DNA of 39,191 bases from JBBQXY01 sp051004815 (GTDB lineage Bacteria; Chloroflexota; Ktedonobacteria; Ktedonobacterales; Ktedonobacteraceae): contig JBPCJY010000174.1 of assembly GCA_051004815.1 (NCBI GenBank), forward strand, positions 1-39,191, given 5' to 3'. The position numbers and the translations under genes are program-made. Numbering within the stretch: the first letter of the stretch is position 1; the number at the start of each line of letters is the position of its first letter. Under the pieces are notes generated by a model. That model did no database searches. It was given only the letters and a program-made list of their open reading frames with translations, and was not told the origin of the DNA. Shown here piece after piece: positions 17,560-24,642 of the stretch.

Positions 17560-18903
17560 CTACAGTTGTACCAGTACAAGACCCAGCGTTGCCAGCCCCG
17601 CGGCAATTATTTTGAGGGCTGTATGCTTGTCTTCTTTCAGAATTACGACACCCGCTAAAGCCGTCAGCAGCGTCGAGCTTGCTGAGAGTGCCACTACCTG
17701 TGGGACATTACCAAGCTGAAAGGCTTTCAGCAGGCAAAAGAATGAGGCATCCATGACCGCCGCATTCAGTAGAATCTTCTTCCATTGCACTTGTAGCTCA
17801 TAACGTAGCTCTGCCCTCTTTGGCCGTAGAAAGATCAACAGGTTGACGAGCGCCGGGAAGAGGAAAGCCGCAACCATGTAGGGAGGAATGGAAAAGCTTT
17901 TGACCACTTCGCTGTTAAAGCCCAATGCCACCCCCAGGAAGAAACTATACAGGAGTCCAAACACAATACCTTTTGATAGCCGAAGGCGCGTGTGAACTAC
18001 GCCGATCAGCACTGAGGCCACCATGATGATGAGGAACCCGACAATGATCGTCAGTTTGATCGCCGAGTGAAAGAAGACGACACTGACCACAAAGGTGAAC
18101 ACGAAATTCAACGGAAAAATGGCCGAGAGAACGCTGGCCTCTTCATGCTTAAAAGCCGAAAACAGGAACGCATCGACCAATGCCCATAGCACGACTGAGA
18201 GCACAAACAGCAGCAGCACATGCGAGTTGACACTGATGGAGAACCGATCAAACAGGAGGAAAAAGGGGGAAAGCAGTGCGCAAAACAACTGCCACAAGAT
18301 GGTGTAAGCAGACTCATACTTCGTTGTTGATAGGCTGACGCGTGAGATGATATTGAAAGCGACGGTGAAGGCAATCGCCAGCGTGATGCACAGGCCCAGG
18401 AGGAACTTCGAGCTAGCTAAGAATGTTTCCTGCTCCGTGAATCCAGCCCATGTAACTTTCTGACTGAAGATCAACACGGTTCCAACGATACCACTCGCAA
18501 GAAGCAAGAGCAGAAGCGCGATCACTGCCGTGCGGCGGCTATTCTTGCGCTGCATTTGGTGCGGCAATGCAGCCTGATGATCGCTTTGCTGATCCGGGAC
18601 ATCCTCCACGCTTGGTTCATCCTCCTGGGGGAGAAGAAATGATGTCTGCCTGGGGAACACTGGTATTCTTTTGAGTGTGGGACTCTCTGATATGTCCTCT
18701 GGAAAGAGAAGAAATGATGTCTGCCTGGGGAACACTGGTATTCTTTTGAGTGTGGGACTCTCTGATATGTCCTCTGGAGTTAGAGGCAATGGCGTATGCT
18801 TGGGACGTACTGGTATTTTGAGTATGGGACTGTCTGATATGTCTCCTGGAGGAGGAGACAATGGCGTCTCTGAGACCGGGTGCCACAAGCCAGTATCGCT
18901 CAT
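17560..18903 (-). CDS. EamA/DMT-superfamily permease with repeat-bearing cytosolic N-terminus
   Basis: 447 residues. Residues about 125-447 form some ten hydrophobic helices with the EamA pattern: AVIALLLLLLASGIVGTVLI, then LLFVLSVVLWALVDAFLFSA, and at the end SASSTLLTALAGVVILKEDK followed by ALKIIAAGLATLGLVLVQL. These permeases move small metabolites across the cytoplasmic membrane; the substrate is unknown. Residues 1-120 are polar, proline/serine rich and contain three copies of a 25-residue repeat with core P-E-D-I-S-E-S-P-T-L-K-R-I-P-V-F-P. Start ATG at 18903 has AGAGG nine bases upstream. It converges on the tail locus, whose last stop is 50 bp away, and is unlikely to belong to it. Confidence 0.8.
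   Translation of the reverse strand: MSDTGLWHPVSETPLSPPPGDISDSPILKIPVRPKHTPLPLTPEDISESPTLKRIPVFPRQTSFLLFPEDISESPTLKRIPVFPRQTSFLLPQEDEPSVEDVPDQQSDHQAALPHQMQRKNSRRTAVIALLLLLLASGIVGTVLIFSQKVTWAGFTEQETFLASSKFLLGLCITLAIAFTVAFNIISRVSLSTTKYESAYTILWQLFCALLSPFFLLFDRFSISVNSHVLLLFVLSVVLWALVDAFLFSAFKHEEASVLSAIFPLNFVFTFVVSVVFFHSAIKLTIIVGFLIIMVASVLIGVVHTRLRLSKGIVFGLLYSFFLGVALGFNSEVVKSFSIPPYMVAAFLFPALVNLLIFLRPKRAELRYELQVQWKKILLNAAVMDASFFCLLKAFQLGNVPQVVALSASSTLLTALAGVVILKEDKHTALKIIAAGLATLGLVLVQL
18631..18850. repeat. tandem 75-bp repeats in the permease gene, about three copies
   Basis: Two copies starting at 18631 and 18706 are identical over almost the whole 75-bp period (differences only at the last bases). 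A third at 18781-18850 is diverged and slightly shorter. The period is a multiple of three, so copy-number changes keep the frame. They encode the 25-residue repeats of the N-terminal tail of the permease. The near identity of the first two points to a recent duplication. Confidence 0.9.
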
Positions 18904-19172
18904 TATTTGCCTCTGTTGTTCTTCATCATGGAAAGATTAATATATCGATATTTCCAAATAGAAACCATTGATAAATTTAGCTTGTTTCTTATAAAAGAAG
19001 AACGTCTGAAAAGCTCATAAGTAACAGGACGAGCACTTACCAATCACTCGGAGAACAACGGAACGAAAAGCCACCCATTCAGTAGTGTCTCTCACTGGCG
19101 TCCACTTTTTCAACAGGCTGGGTCGTTTCATCTACTCAGCAATGCACTGAATGATCCAATTGACATGCTACT
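18904..19172. other. AT-rich intergenic region
   Basis: This 269-bp gap lies between two minus-strand genes. Bases about 18930-19020 are clearly richer in A and T than the surroundings and include the palindrome ATATCGATAT near 18942-18951. That fits a promoter region for the permease gene, though I could not fix convincing -35 and -10 boxes. No RNA gene or reading frame of note is seen. Confidence 0.35.
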
Positions 19173-20426
19173 CTATCCTGGCTTTGCACGCGGACCATAC
19201 AGACGCTCAGCCATGTCTTCGACCGTTGCCATCACTTCCTTCAGAACCGGTTTGTTTTGGAAGAAAATGACCTGGCTTGCGCTATCCTGAAAGGCTTCTG
19301 CCGTGACATTCAAACCCTTATAAACTAACAGCAGAAGGTGAGCACACTGTGCGGCACGAACCTTCTCTACCTTCCTGCGCAGATAGTTCGGGTGCCAGAA
19401 TCCGACCAACTCAATCAGAATACGTCGCTTCTCATCGTTGGTGTCAATCAGGACGAAATCGGGCACCATGACCGTATCCCCCAACAGAAGCAGCTCGCTT
19501 TCACGACTGAGGTGCCAGTGTCCTCGTGTGCCGCCAAGCTTTTGCTCAAACTCGTGGGCAAAATCTGCTTCGAGCCGACTATCGAACTCCCCCGACCGTT
19601 TAAAGTGGGAATGGAGTGTACTGGTATGATCGAGATAATACAGCATCTCCCCTCGTCCCTGCGGGGGATAGACATGTGCGTACATGCGCCACTGGTCGCA
19701 CAGAAATAAAGCGGGCAGGAACGCTGCCAGTTGCCTCCCGTATCTGAGGGTGGAAGAGACAAAGGGCGAGATGGGGCCATCAAGCTCGATGCGGTATCCA
19801 CCTCCTTCCTTTGGCTCGGCCCAGAACATCAATTTGAATAATTTGATGTATTTCCACAGATCTTTGTAGTTGCTCGATACCTCGACGGTGATATGCGATG
19901 CCCAGTAGAGTGCTCCTCGCGCCAGTTCCAGATTATAGCGGGCAAGTAACGCTGCTGGCGTCCATGCGGGACCTGCCTCGGTGAGACGATACGAGGCGTG
20001 CCGATCAGCAAAGAGCAGCTCGTCCAGCTCTCCGTGCGATAGGTCCAGTGTCTCCGCGACTTCCTGGAGCACCTCCTGGCGGGCCGTCGTATGAAAAAGA
20101 TCAGGTTTTCTAAAGACAGGACCATACGCAAACATCTGCTCACGAAGTGTCGCTGGCGGAAGAGGGGGTACGAGAGGCGTGAAAGTAGCAGCATCTATCA
20201 GCACTTTGGTCAGTCCGCGAATGAGGACATAATCCATGCGTGCTCCTTCGTACACATGCACCGCCTCCTCCCAGGCAGCTTGCGATTGGCCACTATATTG
20301 CTGGAATAAGCAGAGGAGATCCTGTGCGGTTTGTTGCAAGGACGGGTCCTGCTCATTCACCATCTCGACGCGCAGGGTTGAGCCTTGCATCCGTAACCTG
20401 GGCTTAATCAGTTCACTGGTCAACAT
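19173..20426 (-). CDS. DUF790 family nuclease (Bax1-like)
   Basis: 417 residues from the ATG at 20426 (a TTG one codon earlier also fits; AGGAG lies upstream). The start MLTSELIKPRLRMQGSTLRV is typical of DUF790. Residues about 315-360 carry a PD-(D/E)xK-like nuclease core: VPDFVLIDTND, then RRILIELVGFWHPNYLRRKV and a following lysine helix. In archaea Bax1 binds the XPB helicase, stimulates it and cuts DNA near the bubble, and the pair is proposed to act in nucleotide excision repair. Here the reading frame overlaps the end of the XPB-like gene by 14 bp, so the two are translationally coupled and almost certainly make a helicase-nuclease complex in the cytoplasm. Confidence 0.85.
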   Translation of the reverse strand: MLTSELIKPRLRMQGSTLRVEMVNEQDPSLQQTAQDLLCLFQQYSGQSQAAWEEAVHVYEGARMDYVLIRGLTKVLIDAATFTPLVPPLPPATLREQMFAYGPVFRKPDLFHTTARQEVLQEVAETLDLSHGELDELLFADRHASYRLTEAGPAWTPAALLARYNLELARGALYWASHITVEVSSNYKDLWKYIKLFKLMFWAEPKEGGGYRIELDGPISPFVSSTLRYGRQLAAFLPALFLCDQWRMYAHVYPPQGRGEMLYYLDHTSTLHSHFKRSGEFDSRLEADFAHEFEQKLGGTRGHWHLSRESELLLLGDTVMVPDFVLIDTNDEKRRILIELVGFWHPNYLRRKVEKVRAAQCAHLLLLVYKGLNVTAEAFQDSASQVIFFQNKPVLKEVMATVEDMAERLYGPRAKPG

Positions 20427-21795
20427 CAACCGTCTCCTGGGGCCTATGACGACGTTGGACTTTTCCCTCTTCTATCGTATGGCGTACCAGCACCTCGATC
20501 AGTACCGCTTGCAGCGGTTCTTTTTTGCGCAGGATGCGCCCGAGTCGCTGGATATATTCGCGCTTACTTGCTCCCCCTCCAAGCACAATCGCCACCTTCG
20601 CTTCCGGGATATCGACTCCTTCATTGAGCACTTTAGAGGTCACAATCACGCTGTAGTGTCCGCTCTGGAAAGCGTCGAGAATGTGCTTGCGCTCAGCGAC
20701 ATGGGTTTCATGCGTAATCACGGGTACAAGATACTGCCGTGCAATCGTATAGGCCACCGCATTGGATTCGGTAAACACCAGGATACGTTCCCCCGCGTGC
20801 TCATGCAATAACTCCTCAAGGGCTGCCAATTTCCCCTGGCAGCCGTCAAGCAGGTGCAATATCTGTCGCCGAGCGAGCCAGGCCCGCCGAGCGAGTGGAT
20901 CAAAGGTCGACAGACGCATCAATTCGCGCAACCATCCGGCTCCATGCGTTCGTCGCAACCCGCGCTCACGGACAAATCCGGTGTAGACCTCATAGGCGGC
21001 GTCATAGGAAGCACGTTCTTCAAGCGTCAGGTCTACACGCACACGCTGGGTTCGATATGCTGCAAGCTGCTTTCCCACTAGCGTCTCGAGCCGCTGCGTG
21101 TAGACAATCGGCCCGATCAGCTCATCGAGTCGCCAACGCTCACCGATTTGTTCGCGTTCTTCGGGATAGGTTGCGGTCAACCCAAGGCGATAAGGGGCAG
21201 CTGCCATCAGTGCGGCTTCGCCCCATGTTTTGGCAGGTAAGTGATGAACTTCATCACAGATGAGCAGTTTGAAGGTATTGCCATGCTCGGCGATCAGATC
21301 CCCCGCGGAGTGATACGTCGTCACGGTCAGCGGGAGAACGCGTTTTTCCCCGCCGTAGTACACGCCGATCTCCGTCTGGAACATATTGGTTAAAAGGGCG
21401 TACCACTGGTAGACAAGACTCGTCGTCGGAGCGATGATAACCGCTGAGGAGTTCACATGAAGGATGCCATGGATTGCTACAAGGCTTTTTCCCGCCCCCG
21501 TCGGTAACACGACGCTTCCTCGTCCTCGCGCCTGTTTCCATGCGTCAAGGGCCTGCTGCTGATACTCGTGCAGCTCCCTGCTCTCATGCAGTGTGAGTCC
21601 AAGGCGTTGCCAGCGCGGAATAGCGTTGCGAATATGCTGTTCTTGTATCCACGGAAGCACCTCCTGATAGTGATAGGCCTCACAACGCCAGCGACTCTTG
21701 ACCCATTGAAATGGCACCGGAACATGCTCAATGTCCTCGCTATGTTGAAGCACAAGTGTGCCACCTTGAAAGAAGATGGATGGATGCAGAGCCAT
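20413..21795 (-). CDS. XPB/Ssl2-like superfamily 2 DNA helicase
   Basis: 460 residues. Helicase motifs are in order: Walker A LPTGAGKS near residue 100, IAPTTSLVYQW (motif Ia), DEVH at about 181-184 (motif II), LGLTATYPE near 210 (motif III), VFTESNAVAYTIA, VLNEGVDIPEAKVAIVLGGG and the arginine-finger segment QRLGRILRKK (motif VI). Residues 1-75 are a short N-terminal domain like the damage-recognition domain of archaeal XPB. ATP-driven 3'-5' DNA unwinding is expected. It is the first gene of a two-gene operon with the DUF790 nuclease. The start is the ATG at 21795, whose ribosome binding site is weak. Confidence 0.88.
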   Translation of the reverse strand: MALHPSIFFQGGTLVLQHSEDIEHVPVPFQWVKSRWRCEAYHYQEVLPWIQEQHIRNAIPRWQRLGLTLHESRELHEYQQQALDAWKQARGRGSVVLPTGAGKSLVAIHGILHVNSSAVIIAPTTSLVYQWYALLTNMFQTEIGVYYGGEKRVLPLTVTTYHSAGDLIAEHGNTFKLLICDEVHHLPAKTWGEAALMAAAPYRLGLTATYPEEREQIGERWRLDELIGPIVYTQRLETLVGKQLAAYRTQRVRVDLTLEERASYDAAYEVYTGFVRERGLRRTHGAGWLRELMRLSTFDPLARRAWLARRQILHLLDGCQGKLAALEELLHEHAGERILVFTESNAVAYTIARQYLVPVITHETHVAERKHILDAFQSGHYSVIVTSKVLNEGVDIPEAKVAIVLGGGASKREYIQRLGRILRKKEPLQAVLIEVLVRHTIEEGKVQRRHRPQETVDVDQ

Positions 21796-21882
21796 GGAAA
21801 AGCAAGCGTCTTTCTTCTACAAAGACAGATGACAAATAACTAGAACAAGTATACCAGGGAAGAGCACGATGTCAAGCATCAC

Positions 21883-22044
21883 GTCTTCCCTCCAGACATT
21901 TGGAGATAAGCCTGTCATTCTGAGCGCCGCGAAGAATCTCTCGCTCGCCCAGGTGCAGATTCTTCGCTCCGCTCAGAATGACAGGCCGAATCCCTCTCCC
22001 GTCCGCTCACGGACAGTCTTCTCTCCAAATGTCTGTCTTCCCTC
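21883..22044. mobile_element. 143-bp MITE-like palindromic element with target-site duplication
   Basis: Perfect 14-bp terminal inverted repeats CAGACATTTGGAGA (21893-21906) and TCTCCAAATGTCTG (22022-22035) enclose a second, nested inverted repeat. Inner arms are GCCTGTCATTCTGAGCG (21910-21926) with its complement at 21970-21986, and CGAAGAATCT (21930-21939) with its complement at 21957-21966. The outer ends are flanked by a direct repeat TCTTCCCTC at 21884-21892 and 22036-22044, a 9-bp target duplication. The element has no reading frame, so it would need a transposase supplied in trans. It lies in the gap between the helicase gene and the divergent unknown gene. Confidence 0.8.
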
Positions 22045-22116
22045 TTGCCGCTTTTGCCCGCCTCGGGAAGAATAATTCCTACATTAAAGCAATAAAAAGA
22101 GAAAACACATACGATC

Positions 22117-23514
22117 ATGAACTCACAGAAGACAATCGGCGTCCTCACAGACACTGAAATACTCCTGGTTGACGTTGTCCAGGGCAAGCGAGCACTGCGC
22201 TCGATCCTACTTCCACCGCACCTGAGCGAACTGAGTGGACTGCTTGAACATCTGTGGCAGGCCGGATTGACCGAGGTCTGGGTAATGCCAGCCACAACAC
22301 GCTCACGAACCATCACATGTGCCTGGTTCGAGCAGGTACAGAGCCACTGGGCTGTCATCGTCCACCCCCATCCGCATGCACCCACCAGACCCATCGATGC
22401 CCTCCTCTGGCCAAAGGGGAGCGGTTATCGGGAAGAGCGTCGCCTTGCGCTCATCTTCCCAGAACACACTGGGTGGGATTGGGTGCTTCCCGATGCCAGG
22501 AGCTTGCTCGCCACCGTCACCTACCTGGATCAAACACTGGCAAGGTCTGTGACCGATGCACCCAATCTGGTTGCCCACCGGCTACTCACCGAGCTCACCC
22601 GCGACCACTCTGCCTCGTGGCTTGGGTCTTCTCCGGTAGACCCCCGCACCTTGCTCAGTAGCGATGGGACTCCCATTCCTCTGCTGGAGAGCGCACGAGA
22701 CCTGCTATGGATGCGCCCCTTGACACGGGTGGAGCAGCACCAAAGGTATTTGCACAAATACACACACCTCTCGCGCTACCTGCAAGCATGTATGGGAGTC
22801 CAGCTGGGAACAGGTGTACCGCAGTATTCCTCGAATGGACGCGCATGTGATGACATCCGCCCAGGCATCTGGCGTGTCAGTGCTGAGCGAGTTGGTTCCC
22901 TCTTCGATGGCAAACGGCTTCCGAGCGGCCTGGATGGGGAGTGGATGAGCACACCACAGGTGAAGTGCTGTAGAGACATCGGCTACCAGCTACAGGTGAA
23001 GGAAGGTTACTACTGGTCGGCATCTCATGAGTTGCTCAAAGGGTGGGCAACGACCTTATGGCAGGCCGGTGAACACTTATACACGCATCCGCAGAAGTTC
23101 CGCCATGGGCAAGGCCGCGCCAATACCGCCCACACGATCAAGCTGCTCACTGAACTTGGCGTGAGTATCCTCGCACAGGAAAAGACGCTGGGAGGGTGGT
23201 CCCGTCCCGATTGTTGGGCGCAGATTCTCGGTCGTAGTCAAGCCACTCTTTTTGCTGACCTGGCTGGTCTTGTGAGGAAAGGCACGATGCCGGCACTCAT
23301 TGACCGCGATGCGCTCTGGGTGGTATCCAATGATCCCAACCCACTCACTGCCGTTCCTGGCTTGGTGACGACTCCCAGATGGAGGGGGTATACGGTCGGT
23401 TATGAGGTTCCTCTCGCGCTCACCCGTGAAGTGAAAGAAGCCTTCAGAACGATAGAGCAGGCGAGCCAGTTGATCTTGACGCTCGATACCCTGGCAGGTG
23501 AGGTTTTCCCATAG
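22117..23514 (+). CDS. unknown protein, possible degenerate family-B polymerase-like fold
   Basis: 465 residues. I do not recognise a named family with confidence. Three segments sit in the order and spacing expected for a family-B DNA polymerase palm: KYTHLSRYLQAC (about 214-225, motif A position but with the catalytic Asp replaced by Thr), AHTIKLLTELGVSIL (about 338-352, motif B-like K...G), and ALIDRDALWVV (about 393-403, D-x-D as in motif C). In between are GIWRVSAERVGSLFDGKRLP and KCCRDIGYQLQVKEGYYWSA. Loss of the motif A aspartate argues against polymerase activity. There is no clear ribosome binding site before the ATG. It sits just after a MITE-like element and converges with the LacI-type gene, so a mobile-element origin is possible. 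Confidence 0.5.
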   Translation: MNSQKTIGVLTDTEILLVDVVQGKRALRSILLPPHLSELSGLLEHLWQAGLTEVWVMPATTRSRTITCAWFEQVQSHWAVIVHPHPHAPTRPIDALLWPKGSGYREERRLALIFPEHTGWDWVLPDARSLLATVTYLDQTLARSVTDAPNLVAHRLLTELTRDHSASWLGSSPVDPRTLLSSDGTPIPLLESARDLLWMRPLTRVEQHQRYLHKYTHLSRYLQACMGVQLGTGVPQYSSNGRACDDIRPGIWRVSAERVGSLFDGKRLPSGLDGEWMSTPQVKCCRDIGYQLQVKEGYYWSASHELLKGWATTLWQAGEHLYTHPQKFRHGQGRANTAHTIKLLTELGVSILAQEKTLGGWSRPDCWAQILGRSQATLFADLAGLVRKGTMPALIDRDALWVVSNDPNPLTAVPGLVTTPRWRGYTVGYEVPLALTREVKEAFRTIEQASQLILTLDTLAGEVFP

Positions 23515-23529
23515 CACGGAACACACTCT

Positions 23530-24558
23530 CTAAGTCACCTTGCCTGTACTCTCGCGTACCATCAGGTGGAAAGGCACTTCCACCCGTTCGGCTGGGCCAG
23601 TGCGCGTCCCCTCAATACGCTCCAGCAGAAAGGATACGGCCAGTTCTCCCATCCGCTGCTTGTCTGGCACAACGGTACTCAAAGAGGGCATCGCAAAGCT
23701 TGCCTCCTCGATATCGTCAAAGCCCATCACCGCCACGTCCTCCGGAATCCGGTAGCCGCCCTCGTGCAGTGTACGCATCGCCCCCAATGCTAAGAGATCG
23801 TTAAAACAGAAAACCGCGTCCGGCGGTTGGTCTAAGGCTAACAATTGCTGCATTGCATGTACCCCCGCCAGGCGACTGTAAGAGGTGACCTGCACGATGA
23901 GTTGAGGATCCACGGATAGCCCTGCCTGGGCTAAGGCCTCGCTATAGCCGCACAGCCGACGCTGTCCACCAGTTCCTCCCATGATCGCTATCGTCCCAAG
24001 GTTGCCAATGGCAGCAATGCGACGGCGACCCAACGCCAGGAGATGGGAGGTAGCCAGACGAGCGGCCTCTACATTGCTGTTGGCAATGTGATCGTAAGGC
24101 ACGTCAGTATCCAGCAGGTGTTCCCCCAAAAGCACCAGCGGAGCCTGTCCCTGCCGCGCCTGTAGATCACCAGGTTCTAATGCCAGCGGACTCAAGATAA
24201 CACCATCGATCAGATGTGGACGCAGCCCATCTAAGACCCGTAACTCATTGTCCCGCTCGCCCCCGGTGCAGTCGATTAGCACCGTATAGGATCGAGCGGC
24301 GGCGGCTGCAATGATAGCTGTGCCAACATCAGAAAAGTAGGGGTTGCTCAGATTCGGAATGGCAAAAGCCAACACGCCCACGCGACCTGTACGCAGATAG
24401 CGAGCGGGCAGATTGGGCTGATACCGCAACTCCTTCAATGCCTGCTGGACGCGTTCGCGCACTTCGTCGGTCACATGCTCATAGTCATGCACGACATTGG
24501 AGACCGTCTTGATGGAGACGCCTGCCCTTTGTGCGACATCTCTCAATGTTGCTGCCAT
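23530..24558 (-). CDS. LacI-family transcriptional regulator, probable arabinose repressor
   Basis: 342 residues. Residues 4-24 (TLRDVAQRAGVSIKTVSNVV) form the LacI helix-turn-helix, followed by the hinge helix RYQPNLPARYLRTG. The rest is a periplasmic-binding-protein-like sensor domain (GVLAFAIPNLSNPYFSDVGT, then PDAVFCFNDLLALGAMRTLH and VAVMGFDDIEEASFAMPSLS near the end). It lies downstream of the araNPQ-GH127 genes with an 84-bp gap and a purine-rich site upstream, so it may have its own promoter. Its natural target is the palindrome at 30031-30078 between the two arms of the cluster. B. subtilis AraR has a GntR-type N-terminus on a LacI-like sensor; here the DNA-binding domain is genuinely LacI-like. 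Arabinose as ligand is inferred from context. Confidence 0.88.
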   Translation of the reverse strand: MAATLRDVAQRAGVSIKTVSNVVHDYEHVTDEVRERVQQALKELRYQPNLPARYLRTGRVGVLAFAIPNLSNPYFSDVGTAIIAAAAARSYTVLIDCTGGERDNELRVLDGLRPHLIDGVILSPLALEPGDLQARQGQAPLVLLGEHLLDTDVPYDHIANSNVEAARLATSHLLALGRRRIAAIGNLGTIAIMGGTGGQRRLCGYSEALAQAGLSVDPQLIVQVTSYSRLAGVHAMQQLLALDQPPDAVFCFNDLLALGAMRTLHEGGYRIPEDVAVMGFDDIEEASFAMPSLSTVVPDKQRMGELAVSFLLERIEGTRTGPAERVEVPFHLMVRESTGKVT

Positions 24559-24642
24559 GTCTATTTCTGTCCTTCCTCCTTATCCTGGAGCTTGCTTCTA
24601 TGATACCAAACTCCCGCTGCTTCGCCAAGAAGTTGGACAGTA

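Noticed and set aside
18631..18850. Possible CRISPR-like array
   Set aside because: The repeats are directly adjacent with no unique spacers and lie within a coding frame.
20413..21795. ATPase of the injection system
   Set aside because: It is a superfamily 2 XPB-like helicase coupled to a DUF790 nuclease, not an AAA+ protein of the Afp15 type.
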